Under the pieces are notes generated by a model, which searched no databases, was not told where the DNA came from, and worked only from the letters and a program-made list of their open reading frames with translations. Position numbers and translations under genes: made by a program. From Oscillospiraceae bacterium (GTDB lineage Bacteria > Bacillota > Clostridia > Oscillospirales > Oscillospiraceae), in the NCBI GenBank assembly GCA_902785905.1, contig CADAAM010000036.1:1-53983 (forward strand): a stretch of 53,983 bases of DNA, written 5' to 3'. Position 1 is the stretch's first letter, and each line of letters begins with the position of its first letter. Shown here piece after piece: positions 34,576-45,288 of the stretch.

Positions 34576-35332
34576 TTAATGGTAGTCCTCCGGGATCTCG
34601 AGCCTGGAGTAGCGCTCCTTCATAATCTTATACTCGGCCTTGTCGATGAGACCGGCCTTGAGGTAGCTGTCAAGCTGCTGGATCGGCCTCGTCGCTGTGG
34701 CGGAGGATCGCGGAGGGCTGCTTGCCGGCCTTTGGGGTGGGGAAGGGACGGTTAAGTTCCACTGTCTGTTTCTTCGCGCCGTCTTTGTTTGCCGTTTTTT
34801 TGTTGGCCAGGGTAGTGATAATCAGGATCGCCGTGACGATTATCATGGTCGCGACCGCGGGGAAGATTACATCCTCGTCCCTGTTGTTGGCCATGGCAAA
34901 GGCCATGATGGCCGCAACAATAATCCATGTAATCGCCGCGGTACCCTTGGTGAGCGGCTGTTGGTTTTTCTTGTTGTTTCTCATCGGGACGCCTCCTTCT
35001 TTGGTGACGCTTGGCTGTGGCGGTATATTGACGGGGGTCTTCTCTTTTTCACGCGCGATGCGGAAAGTCAGTGACGGGATACCAAGCAGGCAGCTCAGGT
35101 TCAGCAAAGCCAGCCCCGCAAAAATGGCCAGCCCGATCACCTGCCCTCGGCTTCTTACCCAAAGGATTTGCAGGCCGCGCTCAAGGCCGCGCGTTTGCAA
35201 AAACGCCAGCGTATCCATCAGCAATTCCTTTGGCAACATATAGAGGAAAAACGCGGAGATCACCAGAAAAGCCCAGCAGAGGCTGCGCCGCTCGCGCAGC
35301 TTATCTGCTTTGCTTCGTGTTTTTGCGTTCAT
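34576..35332 (-). CDS. Membrane protein with SHOCT-like C-terminal tail, frameshifted
   Basis: Function unknown. The open frame from 35332 gives 220 residues with four hydrophobic segments in two pairs (about 18-34 and 66-86; 132-148 and 158-174) and stops at 34670. Just before, one extra base near 34685 appears to shift the frame. Removing it gives DEAIQQLDSYLKAGLIDKAEY ending in a stop at 34576-34578, a SHOCT-like motif often found at the end of small membrane proteins. In the middle, an AAGGAGG site precedes an in-frame ATG (residue 117, MRNNKKNQQ), so this may be two genes fused in frame, the second carrying the SHOCT tail. The 757-base span is not a multiple of three, in line with a one-base insertion. 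Confidence 0.6.
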
Positions 35333-35357
35333 GCGGCGTACCCCCTTGAATCAGTCT

Positions 35358-37871
35358 TTACTCTTCGCTCTCGTCCGTCTCGACCGGCTCGGCGTTCTCT
35401 TCCGCCGGATTCTTGTCCGTGCACTCGATGGAGATGACGCGGCTGCCCTCGATGAGGCGCATGAGGCGCACGCCCTGGGTGGCGCGGGAGAGAAGGGAGA
35501 TGTGATCCACCGCCATGCGGATGATGGTGCCGTCGTCCGTGATGACGAGCAGATCCTCATCCCCGGTGACGAGCTTCACGTCCGCAATCAGGCCGGTCTT
35601 GTCGGTGCAGTTGTAGTTCTTGATGCCGAGGCCGCCGCGGCCGTGGACCGCGTACTCGCTGAGATCGGTGCGCTTGCCGTAGCCCTTTTCGGTGACGGTC
35701 AGCACCTCGCCGCCCTGCTCGCTCGAGCCCGCGCCGATGACGAAGTCGCCGTCGCGCAGACGGATGCCGCGCACGCCTACGGCCACACGTCCCATCGCGC
35801 GCACGTCGGATTCCTCAAAGCAGACGGCCATGCCGTTCTTGGTGGCGATGAAGATATTCTCGTGTCCGTTGGTGGAGAGGACGGAGATCAGCTCGTCCCC
35901 CTCGTCGAGGGTGATGGCGCGGATGCCGTTGGAACGGATATTTCTGAGGGCGGTCTGTTCAATGCGCTTGACCGTGCCGTTGCGGGTGACGAAGAAGAGA
36001 TAGCTCTCTTCTTCCATGCCGCGGCCGCGGATCATGGCGCTGACCTTCTCCGGGTTCTCGCCGTTCTCCACGGGGATGATGTTCACGATATTGGTGCCCT
36101 TGGCGCTGCGTCCCGCCTCCGGGATGTGGTAGCCCTTCTTGATGAAGGCGCGGCCTTTGGAGGTGAAGAAGAGGATATAGTCGTGGGTCGAGGCCGTGAA
36201 GACCGTCTCCACATAGTCCTCCTCCTTGGTGGCCATGGCGCGGATGCCCTTGCCGCCGCGGCCCTGGGCGCGGTATTCCGAGACCGGTGTGCGCTTGATG
36301 TAGCCGCCGTGGGTCAGGGTGAAGACACATTCCTCTTTCTCGATGAGATCCTCAATGTCGATCTCATCGGCCACGTCCTGAATCTCGGTGAGGCGTTCGT
36401 CGCCGTACTTGTCGCGCAGGGCGATGAGCTCGTCCTTCAGCACGGCCTTGACCTTCTCGGGGTCGGCCAGCAGCTCCTGGAAATAGGCGATGCGCTCTTC
36501 CAGCTCCTTGTACTCGTTCTCCAGCTTCTCGCGGTTGAGACCCTGCAGGGCGATCAGACGCATGTCGCAGATGGCCTGGGCCTGTACGTCGTCAAGGCCG
36601 AAGCGCTGCATGAGACGCTGCTTGGCGTCGTCGTAGGAGGTGCGGATGATGTGGATGACCTCGTCAATGTTGTCCTGGGCGATGAGCAGGCCCTCCAATA
36701 GATGGGCGCGCTCCTGAGCCTTGCGGAGGTCGAACTTCGTCCGGCGGACGATGATCTCCTCCTGGAAGCTGAGGTATTCGTCCAGAATGTGGCGCAGGGA
36801 GAGGATCTTCGGCTGGCTCTGGTTGTTGACGAGGGCCAGCATGTTGATCGAAAAGCTGGTCTGCATGGCGGTCTGGGCGAAGAGGCGGTTGAGCACCACC
36901 TGAGGATTGGCGTCTCTTTTCAGTTCGATGACCATGCGCATGCCGTTGCGGTCGGTCTCGTCGCGCAGATCGGAGATACCCTCGAGGCGCTTGTCGTGGA
37001 CCTGGTCGGCGATGTTCTTGATGAGCTGGCGCTTGTTGACCTGATAGGGCAGCTCTGTGACGATGATGCGGGTGCGGTTCTGGCCGAACTCCTCAAACTC
37101 GGCGCGGGCGCGGACGATGATCTTGCCGCGGCCGGTGAGGTACGCCTGACGAATGCCGCTGCGGCCCATGATGATGCCTCTGGTGGGGAAGTCCGGGCCG
37201 GAGATGTGCTGCATCAGATCGGCGAGCGTCGCGTCGGGATTATCCAGCACACAGACGCAGGCGTTGATGACCTCGGTGAGGTTGTGGGGCGGGATGTTCG
37301 TCGCCATACCGACCGCAATGCCCGAGGAGCCGTTGACCAGCAGATTCGGGAACTTTGAGGGCAGCACGCGCGGCTCCTTGCGGGTCTCGTCGAAGTTGGG
37401 GTCCCAGTCGACAGTCTCCTTGTCGATGTCGCGCAGCATCTCGTTGGAGATTTTCGACAGCCTCGCCTCAGTATAGCGGTAGGCAGCCGGGGGGTCGCCG
37501 TCCACGGAGCCGAAGTTGCCGTGGCCGTCGATGAGCATCATGCGCATTGAAAAGCTCTGTGCCAGTCTCACCATCGCGTCGTAGACGGAGGCGTCGCCGT
37601 GGGGGTGGTAGCGGCCCAGCACGTCGCCCACGCAGGTCGCGGACTTTTTAAACGGCTTGTCGGCGGTCAGTCCGTCCTCGTAGAGCGTATAGAGAATACG
37701 CCGGTGCACGGGTTTGAGGCCGTCGCGCACGTCCGGCAGAGCTCTGCCGACGATGACCGACATGGCGTAGTCGATGTAGCTGGTCTGCATCTCGCCCACC
37801 AGCTCGGATTCGGTAATGGCCTGATTCGGGAACGCAATGTCCTCAGGCTTGTAGTCTCGTTTATGTGCCAA
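35358..37871 (-). CDS. gyrA: DNA gyrase subunit A
   Basis: Breaks and rejoins DNA in the GyrA2B2 enzyme that introduces negative supercoils. The 837-residue protein has the N-terminal winged-helix with the catalytic Tyr in [10 protein letters not shown], the DNA gate and six C-terminal blades, including the GyrA box region RGGKGIR. It starts with TTG; GGGAGG precedes. In the quinolone-determining region [10 protein letters not shown] the residue equal to E. coli Ser83 is Ala, while Asp87 is kept. gyrB lies upstream on the same strand with a family A repeat between them, the conserved origin order. Confidence 0.96.
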   Translation of the reverse strand: MAHKRDYKPEDIAFPNQAITESELVGEMQTSYIDYAMSVIVGRALPDVRDGLKPVHRRILYTLYEDGLTADKPFKKSATCVGDVLGRYHPHGDASVYDAMVRLAQSFSMRMMLIDGHGNFGSVDGDPPAAYRYTEARLSKISNEMLRDIDKETVDWDPNFDETRKEPRVLPSKFPNLLVNGSSGIAVGMATNIPPHNLTEVINACVCVLDNPDATLADLMQHISGPDFPTRGIIMGRSGIRQAYLTGRGKIIVRARAEFEEFGQNRTRIIVTELPYQVNKRQLIKNIADQVHDKRLEGISDLRDETDRNGMRMVIELKRDANPQVVLNRLFAQTAMQTSFSINMLALVNNQSQPKILSLRHILDEYLSFQEEIIVRRTKFDLRKAQERAHLLEGLLIAQDNIDEVIHIIRTSYDDAKQRLMQRFGLDDVQAQAICDMRLIALQGLNREKLENEYKELEERIAYFQELLADPEKVKAVLKDELIALRDKYGDERLTEIQDVADEIDIEDLIEKEECVFTLTHGGYIKRTPVSEYRAQGRGGKGIRAMATKEEDYVETVFTASTHDYILFFTSKGRAFIKKGYHIPEAGRSAKGTNIVNIIPVENGENPEKVSAMIRGRGMEEESYLFFVTRNGTVKRIEQTALRNIRSNGIRAITLDEGDELISVLSTNGHENIFIATKNGMAVCFEESDVRAMGRVAVGVRGIRLRDGDFVIGAGSSEQGGEVLTVTEKGYGKRTDLSEYAVHGRGGLGIKNYNCTDKTGLIADVKLVTGDEDLLVITDDGTIIRMAVDHISLLSRATQGVRLMRLIEGSRVISIECTDKNPAEENAEPVETDESEE

Positions 37872-37920
37872 GTTCAGTTCCTCCCGTTATTGGAGTTTTA
37901 TAGGGTGGAGTTTTAATAGT

Positions 37921-38100
37921 TTGGAGTTTGGAGAGTGGAGTGTGGAGTTAAGGTGTCGCTGCGCGACGATTGATATTTGAAGGAGACGATGTCCCGATAT
38001 TCTTGCCTTTCACACAGGGAGAGTCAGAAAATATGGTGTTATCAAATCATCCGCGAAGCGGATACCATAACTCCACTCTCCAAACTCCACACTCCACACT
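37921..38100. repeat. Structured repeat family A, copy 7, with about 70 bases inserted in its centre
   Basis: Left half: GGAGAGTGGAGTGTGGAGTT and GTCGCTGCGCGAC. Right half: ATCCGCGAAGCGGAT, ACCATAACTCCACTCTCC. Between the two inner hairpins 37971-38040 is a stretch not present in other copies. Confidence 0.78.
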
Positions 38101-38102
38101 GA

Positions 38103-40034
<1,932 letters not shown>

Positions 40035-40043
40035 ATGGTGATC

Positions 40044-40110
40044 GCAGGGGTGACCTTCGCGGTCGCTCGTATTGCAGGGACGACGGGCGGCCGCAAGGGT
40101 CGCCCCTACG
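40044..40110. repeat. Structured repeat family E, copy 2
   Basis: GCAGGGGTGACCTTCGCGGTCGC and GGCGGCCGCAAGGGTCGCCC are two hairpins whose outer parts (GCAGGGGTGACC and GGTCGCCCCTAC) also pair with each other. It lies directly upstream of the gyrB start. Confidence 0.6.
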
Positions 40111-40113
40111 AAT

Positions 40114-40371
40114 TTAATTTTCCAAGCTTCGTTTTAAAAGCGTCGCGGTGTTCATCGGGCTGAGTACAAGTTTGCGCCTGCCCTGTCCTTCGCAGACGAC
40201 GAAGGACTTGGGCAACTCTTCCGCGGCAGCCGCTTCGACCTGTCCGGCCTTTTCTGCCGCAGAGAGGTATTTGCGCGTCAGGTGCGACTGGCTGGTCACA
40301 TCCAGATCAAAGACGCCTACGATCTCATCGTCGCGCACAACACAGCCCTTTCCGAGGTGCAGATAGTTCAC
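40114..40371 (-). CDS. remB: DUF370 protein RemB (YaaB)
   Basis: Homologue of Bacillus YaaB/RemB, a paralogue of the biofilm-matrix regulator RemA that sits at this same place between recF and gyrB. The 85-residue protein starts [24 protein letters not shown], the family signature. Its GTG start overlaps the recF stop, and GGGAGG inside recF serves as ribosome binding site, so it is translationally coupled to recF. A DNA-binding role is inferred from RemA only. Confidence 0.85.
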   Translation of the reverse strand: MNYLHLGKGCVVRDDEIVGVFDLDVTSQSHLTRKYLSAAEKAGQVEAAAAEELPKSFVVCEGQGRRKLVLSPMNTATLLKRSLEN

Positions 40372-41468
40372 CGTATCCTCCCGCCTTCCACAAACAGCAC
40401 CCGGCCGCCGGTTTTTTGGGAGATACCCTCGTCCTCGCAGCAGGTGATGAGGGTCTGGCCGCCGCCGATGCGGTTGAGCACAAACTCCTGACGCCGCGCG
40501 TCGAGCTCCGACAGTACGTCATCAAGCAGAAGGATCGGATATTCTCCGGTCTCTTTCAGGAAAATCTCCCGCTCTGCGAGCTTCAGCGACAGGGCTGCCG
40601 TTCTGGTCTGGCCTTGCGAGGCGAAGGCGCGGGCATTTCTGCCGTTGACCTCGATCTCCAAATCGTCCTTGTGTGCGCCGGTAAGACACTGGGCGCTCTC
40701 GAGCTCCGCGTCGCGGTGGCGCTCCTGGTGGTCGCAGATATCATAATAGATTTCTTTGGCCGAGGCGAAGGGATCGCGTACCGTGCTGACTGTCTTATAT
40801 TGTATATCCAGCTCCTCAAGCCCGTCGGAAAAATCCCGGTGGATGGGAGCCGCCGCCTCCTTTAATCGAAGCGAGAAGGCCGCGCGGTAGCGGATAAGCT
40901 GGGCAGAGGCCCTTGCCATGCCGTCGGAGAACTCGTCCAGCGTGTCGAGCAGGGAGGGCTTGTCCCGCCAGTCCTTGAGGATGCGGGTCTTGTTCTCGTA
41001 GAGCTTGTTGAAGTCAGACAGAATCTCAGCGTAGCGGGGCCTGATCTGACTGATGGCGTTATCCATGAGCCGCCGTCTCACTGCTGCGCCTTCCTTGATG
41101 AGGTTCAGATCATCCGGACAGAAGAGAACGGTATTGACCGTGTCGGCCAGTTCCCCGGCGCTCTTCTTGACAGCGTTGACCAGAATGCGCTTGGGCTTTC
41201 CGGGAGTCAAACGCAGGTTAACCGTCTGCTCGCGTCCATGGCTTGACACGTCTGCCAGGATGTCGGCGCTGTCCGTACCGAATCCGACGAGCTCTTTGTC
41301 GAATCTGGTGCGGAAGCTGCGTCCGGTGGAGAGCATATACACAGCCTCAAGCAGATTCGTCTTGCCCTGAGCGTTGCGGCCGCAGATCACATTGGTGCCG
41401 GCGTCAAAGTCCGCTGTCTCAAAGCTATAGTTGCGAAAGCCGTTGAGGGCGATGCGCCGTACGATCAT
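40368..41468 (-). CDS. recF: DNA replication and repair protein RecF
   Basis: SMC-like ATPase that helps load RecA at gaps with RecO and RecR. The 366-residue protein has Walker [10 protein letters not shown] (about residues 30-38), the ABC-type signature in [15 protein letters not shown] and Walker [14 protein letters not shown]. The start (ATG) overlaps the yaaA stop as ATGA, and the end overlaps remB, so yaaA, recF and remB are one translationally coupled unit. Confidence 0.95.
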   Translation of the reverse strand: MIVRRIALNGFRNYSFETADFDAGTNVICGRNAQGKTNLLEAVYMLSTGRSFRTRFDKELVGFGTDSADILADVSSHGREQTVNLRLTPGKPKRILVNAVKKSAGELADTVNTVLFCPDDLNLIKEGAAVRRRLMDNAISQIRPRYAEILSDFNKLYENKTRILKDWRDKPSLLDTLDEFSDGMARASAQLIRYRAAFSLRLKEAAAPIHRDFSDGLEELDIQYKTVSTVRDPFASAKEIYYDICDHQERHRDAELESAQCLTGAHKDDLEIEVNGRNARAFASQGQTRTAALSLKLAEREIFLKETGEYPILLLDDVLSELDARRQEFVLNRIGGGQTLITCCEDEGISQKTGGRVLFVEGGRIR

Positions 41469-41677
41469 GCCTTGACGACTTCGAGCACAGCGCCCTGGAA
41501 ATCCACCCGGTCGCCGGGATAGAGCTTTTTGCCTCGCATGGTGCAGGTTTCTCCGTTGACGCCCACAAGTCCGTCGGCAATGACCTGCTTGGCTTCGCCC
41601 CCGGTTCCGACCAGGGCGGCGAATTTTAACAAAGCGTCGAGCCTGATAAATTCGGTTGTGATTACGATTTGTTCCAT
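41465..41677 (-). CDS. yaaA: YaaA-type S4-domain RNA-binding protein
   Basis: A 70-residue S4-like protein found between dnaN and recF in Firmicutes; its link to ribosome assembly is inferred from the domain. [20 protein letters not shown] leads into [18 protein letters not shown], the S4 RNA-binding loop. I chose the ATG at 41677. The only ribosome binding site is a GGAG that belongs to a family A repeat arm (41681-41698) lying just upstream, so the repeat appears to supply the translation signal. Confidence 0.88.
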   Translation of the reverse strand: MEQIVITTEFIRLDALLKFAALVGTGGEAKQVIADGLVGVNGETCTMRGKKLYPGDRVDFQGAVLEVVKA

Positions 41678-41680
41678 AAA

Positions 41681-41698
41681 TACTCCACTCTCCACTCT
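41681..41698. repeat. Family A repeat arm (solo) before yaaA
   Basis: On the minus strand this is AGAGTGGAGAGTGGAGT, one arm of the family A element without its partner, filling almost the whole dnaN-yaaA gap. Confidence 0.6.
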
Positions 41699-41701
41699 GT
41701 T

Positions 41702-42811
41702 TTAAGCGTGCAGTCTGACCGGCAGCACCATATAGGTAAACCCTTCGCTGCCGTCGGCTGCTTTGATGATACAGGGAGAAGAGGCGGTATTGACGCAGAG
41801 CTTCAGCTCATCCGTTGAGGCGGCCTTGAGCGCATCCTTCATGTAGCGGTCGTTGAAGCCGATCAGCAAACCCTCACCGTTGCCCTCGCAGGTGCAGACG
41901 TCCTCGGCCCGGCCGATAGGTGTGACGCAGAGGCAGTCGATGGTGCCGTCGTTGACGGTCATGCGCACAGGACTGGAGTTTTTCTCGCTGACGATGAGCG
42001 ACACGCGGTCAATGGAGGCCATGAACTCTTCCCGGTCGACCTTGATCTCATATTTGAAGTTCTCCGGAATGGAGCGACGGTAGTTGAGAAATTCACCTTC
42101 AAGCCGTCTGGTAACCACCACGGTGTCACCGATCTCAAAGGAGATGTGCTTCTGACCGACACTTATGCTGACCGTGCCGTCCTCATCGTCCGTGCAGACC
42201 TTCTCGACGTCGCTCAGAGCGCTGCCGGGTACGACAAAGCTGCATTTGTCGAGCTTGGAATTGTCCAGCTTCTCAGTCCGCTTGGCAAGACGATAGCCAT
42301 CGACGGAGACGAGGGTCAAGCGCTTTTCCTCCACCTCGAAGAGAGTGCCCGTATAGATGGGGCGCACTTCATCGGTGGAGACAGCGAAGATGGTACGGTT
42401 AATCATATCTTTAAGGATATGCTGCGGCAGACGCACGGAATTGAGCGCGTCAAAGCTGGGAAGCTCCGGATAATCCTCCGCGCTGATGCCGAGTATGTTG
42501 AACTGGCTCTTGCCGCATTTGACGCTGATGTTGTCCCTGTCGTCACTTGAGACAGATACGACGCCGTCCGGGAGGCGGCGGATCATCTCGCCGAAGAGCC
42601 TTGCGCCGACCACGACGGTGCCGCGCTGGCTGATCTCGGCCTCGACGCCTGTGACAATGCCCTTTTTGAGATCGTAGCCCTTCACGTAGAGCTTATCTTC
42701 GCAGCTCAATTGCAGGCCCTCCAGCGCAGGGATAGGGCTCTTGGATGCGGCAGCGCGGGAGGCGATGGCGCAGGCGGCCTGGAGCTTATGTTTTTCACAG
42801 CTGAACTTCAT
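41702..42811 (-). CDS. dnaN: DNA polymerase III beta sliding clamp
   Basis: Ring-shaped processivity factor for replication. The 369-residue protein shows three repeated clamp domains (starting MKFSCEKHKLQAACAIASRA; LPQHILKDMINRTIFAVS; IDRVSLIVSEKNSSPVRM) and the C-terminal ending YMVLPVRLHA, close to the family consensus YxxMPMRL. GGAGGG precedes the ATG. The 276 bases between dnaN and dnaA hold DnaA-box-like sites. Confidence 0.95.
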   Translation of the reverse strand: MKFSCEKHKLQAACAIASRAAASKSPIPALEGLQLSCEDKLYVKGYDLKKGIVTGVEAEISQRGTVVVGARLFGEMIRRLPDGVVSVSSDDRDNISVKCGKSQFNILGISAEDYPELPSFDALNSVRLPQHILKDMINRTIFAVSTDEVRPIYTGTLFEVEEKRLTLVSVDGYRLAKRTEKLDNSKLDKCSFVVPGSALSDVEKVCTDDEDGTVSISVGQKHISFEIGDTVVVTRRLEGEFLNYRRSIPENFKYEIKVDREEFMASIDRVSLIVSEKNSSPVRMTVNDGTIDCLCVTPIGRAEDVCTCEGNGEGLLIGFNDRYMKDALKAASTDELKLCVNTASSPCIIKAADGSEGFTYMVLPVRLHA

Positions 42812-43087
42812 GATCGTTCCCTCCGATTATTAAAATTCTCTCTCGAGAGAAAGAAGGATATATTTTTAGTAAGAACAGTAGTAGGCATTTTTTTTGTGGA
42901 AAAGCACTGCAAAGCCCTGATATACGGACATTTTGAATGTTGACGCTTTTGTGGAAAAGTCTTTGATTTTAAACAGCCTCGAAAGAATAAAAAATATCAA
43001 CAAATGGCTTTCCACTTTTAAACAGTTTATTGTTGATATCCGTGCGGCGTTAGGGTGTTTTGCCAGCCTTGCTGCGTTGCTCCACTC
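42812..43087. other. Candidate origin (oriC) segment between dnaA and dnaN
   Basis: AT-rich compared with the surroundings. DnaA-box-like sites: TTTTCCACA on the minus strand at 42895-42903 and 42950-42958, each one base off TTATCCACA, and weaker ATATCAACA at 42994-43002 and 43031-43039 (inverted). In Bacillus the unwinding site lies between dnaA and dnaN, so this is the best place for it here; a second cluster upstream of dnaA is weak. Confidence 0.6.
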
Positions 43088-44337
43088 TCAGATGCTTTCC
43101 CTGTCGTTGGAGTTGATATTGGATGTAATATCCCGCACTATTGTGGCGGTCTTATGGTCGGTCTGAATGAGGTTCTCAACCTTGCGGATGGAGCTTAGGA
43201 CCGTGGCATGGTTTCTCCCCTCATATTGCTCGCCGATCGCCTGGAGAGAGAGATCTGTGAGTGTACGGATCAGATACATTGAAATCTGACGCGCCATGGC
43301 TGTATTCTTGGAACGGCTCTGGCCCCGCAGTTCTTCCTCATTGAGCTGGAAGTAGCGTGCAGTTTCGCGGATGATGATCTCCGGTGTCGGGGTGAAGATG
43401 CCCTCCTTCAGCACGTCCTTGATCGCACGCTTGACCGAGTCAATAGTAATGACCTCATTGAGTATCTCTTTATAGGCGGTCAGCTTTTTGATGACGCCCT
43501 CGAGCCTTCTGATATTGGAGGTGATGTTGTCGGCAATGTAGAAGACCGCCTCGTCTGAGAGGATGAGACCAAGCTGAGCGGCTTTATTGCGTGTGATCGC
43601 CATGCGCGTTTCAAGGTCGGGCGGCTGAATGTCCGCCATAAGGCCCCACTCAAAGCGGGTGCGCAGGCGGTCGTCAAGGGTGGCCATCTCCAGAGGCGGC
43701 CGATCAGAGGTGATGACGATTTGATTGCCGGCCTCATAGATGCTGTTGAAGGTATGAAAGAACTCGTTCTGCGTCTGCTGCTTGCCGGCAATAAACTGAA
43801 TGTCGTCGACCAGGAATAGATCCACATTGCGGTATTTATTGTGAAAGTCCTCGGTCGTTCCGTTTTTAATGGCGCGAACGAGCTGATTGGTGAACTCGTC
43901 GCCCTTGATGTAGACGATGCGCTTTTTCGGCTCCTTCTCGTGAATGGAATTTCCGATTGCAAGCAGCAGATGTGTCTTGCCCAGGCCTGAGTTTCCGTAG
44001 ATAAAGAGGGGATTATAGGTTTTTCCCGGATTGTCAGCAACGGCGACGGCGGCGGCGTGGGCAAAGCGGTTGGAATTGCCCACAATAAAGTGGTCGAAGG
44101 TGTAACCTGCCATCTCCGGGAGGGAGTTGTTGCGGTCTTTTTGGGAGGAGTGCTCGACCAATTCGTCCTCGGTGAGAACCAGAAGCTCAAAATCTGTTGC
44201 AAACAGGTCGTAAAGAGCGGCTTTAATGCGATCCCCAAAACGGCGGGTGATAGAAACCAGGTTTCCATAGCTGTGGGTGTGAGCTGCTGCGCTAAAATAT
44301 CCAGAATTTTCTGCCATATATCTTTGACGGAATTCAT
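43088..44337 (-). pseudogene. dnaA: Replication initiator DnaA, frameshifted by a deletion in domain I
   Basis: DnaA opens oriC and recruits helicase. The ATG at 44337 gives a normal start, MNSVKDIWQKILDILAQQL through METWF (44254). There the frame breaks. From 44252 in another frame the protein resumes at RRFGDRIKAALYDLF and is complete: Walker A GNSGLGKTH, Walker B FLVDDIQFI, and the DNA-binding GRNHATVLSSIRKVE. About 28 residues of domain I (the strand region contacting helicase) are missing. An internal start at 44317 would give a 409-residue protein with a nonsense N terminus (MAENSGYFSAAAH) lacking domain I. An intact dnaA is essential, so I suspect an assembly error; if real, translation would need an internal start. 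Confidence 0.85.
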
Positions 44338-44378
44338 AGTCTTAACCACACTCCCGTACTCTGTCGTCTAACTTAATC

Positions 44379-44407
44379 ATTATATCAGATTATCAACAAT
44401 CTTTCAA
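44379..44407 (-). promoter_or_regulatory. dnaA promoter with an embedded DnaA box
   Basis: On the minus strand, TTGAAA, 17 bases, TATAAT. The spacer contains TTATCAACA (plus strand 44390-44398), one mismatch from the DnaA box, in a place where DnaA binding would block the polymerase: an autoregulation signal by position. Confidence 0.8.
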
Positions 44408-44480
44408 GGTTTTAGAAGAGCTAAATATAAATAATGTAGAGAATTAGTTTTTGCAGCGGAGTCAAAATAAAGGGCGGTAT

Positions 44481-44519
44481 AAAAAAACGGATAACGCACT
44501 CTGCGTTATCCGTTTTTTT
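44481..44519. terminator. Terminator after mscL, before dnaA
   Basis: A perfect stem AAAAAACGGATAACGCA with its complement around CTC. T-rich tails exist on both strands, and it stands downstream of mscL on the minus strand. Confidence 0.88.
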
Positions 44520-44525
44520 ATGTAT

Positions 44526-44966
44526 TTACTTTTTTGCTTTGAGCTCCTCGAGGATGGCGGTGAGCAGTTCTTCCGTGGTGGGCTTGGGCGGCTCCTCGGC
44601 GGCAGCGGCGGCATCTTCCTCTTCCTTCTTCTTGGCGACCTTCTCGGCCAGTTCTTTAGCTTTGTTCATGGCCTTGATGACAGAGAAAAGTACAAGAGCA
44701 ATGACCAGGAAGTTGATAATGGTGCCGACAAAGGTACCGAGTCCGAGGACAATGGCCTCGCTCTCACCCTCGGCGGCGCGCAGCGTGATGTTGAGCGCGT
44801 CGGTATTCGGGGATTTGAACAGCACAGCCAGCAGCGGGGTGACGACATTCGTGACCAGGGAGGTGGTGATGGCGCCGAAGGCTCCGCCGACGATAACGCC
44901 GACGGCCATGTCCATCACATTGCCGCGGGAGATGAACTTTCTGAATTCCTCAAAAAACTGTTTCAT
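44526..44966 (-). CDS. mscL: Large-conductance mechanosensitive channel MscL
   Basis: Emergency valve for osmotic downshock. The 146-residue protein starts MKQFFEEFRKFISRGNVMDM and has the pore helix VGVIVGGAFGAITTSLV, a second membrane helix (LVIALVLFSVIKAM) and a charged C-terminal helix (AKKKEEEDAAAAAEE). It is complete. It may compensate for the broken mscS at 1381. It lies between serS and dnaA, separated from serS by a large family A element. Confidence 0.94.
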   Translation of the reverse strand: MKQFFEEFRKFISRGNVMDMAVGVIVGGAFGAITTSLVTNVVTPLLAVLFKSPNTDALNITLRAAEGESEAIVLGLGTFVGTIINFLVIALVLFSVIKAMNKAKELAEKVAKKKEEEDAAAAAEEPPKPTTEELLTAILEELKAKK

Positions 44967-44993
44967 ACTTGATCGACCCTTTCTTTATTTTTT

Positions 44994-45283
44994 AGAGTGG
45001 AGTTTGAAGAGTGAAGATTGAAGTTATGGAGTCGATTCGCGATACTTTAATACTCCGACTATTGAATATCTGAAAGACAAAAGACTGTACAGCCGAAACA
45101 GTAAGATTATGGAATGCCATTTTTCTCAGGGGTTTACAAGTCAAACAAAAAATATGGCAAGTATGAATGCGGCAATTCTGCTCCTTATAGTTGAAACATT
45201 ATGGTTGTTCTATTGCCGCATTTTTAAATAAGTCCCCGAATGAGACACCATAACTCCACTTTTCACTCTAAAGCTCTTCACTC
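44994..45283. repeat. Structured repeat family A, copy 9, with about 185 bases of AT-rich cargo
   Basis: Left half AGAGTGGAGTTTGAAGAGTG and GAAGTTATGG with a GATTCGCGATAC stem. Right half GAGACACCATAACTCCACTT, TTCACTC. Between them 45048-45232 is AT-rich and unlike other copies. It fills the whole mscL-serS gap. Confidence 0.72.
45166..45226 (+). ncRNA. Possible small RNA or terminator hairpin inside repeat A copy 9
   Basis: AATGCGGCAAT (45166-45176) pairs with ATTGCCGCATT (45212-45222), then TTTAAA. The 35-base loop is large, and no convincing promoter precedes it, so a transcript is only a possibility. Confidence 0.25.
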
Positions 45284-45288
45284 TGATT

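Noticed and set aside
42812-43087. A small gene between dnaN and dnaA (77-codon frame at 42933)
   Set aside because: It has no ribosome binding site and overlaps the DnaA-box cluster; it looks like chance.
44235-44337. Programmed frameshifting or ribosomal bypass in dnaA, mreC, rpsT and tctA
   Set aside because: Bypass would leave the coding information in the DNA; here the family residues are absent, and no slippery site or pseudoknot recurs at the junctions.
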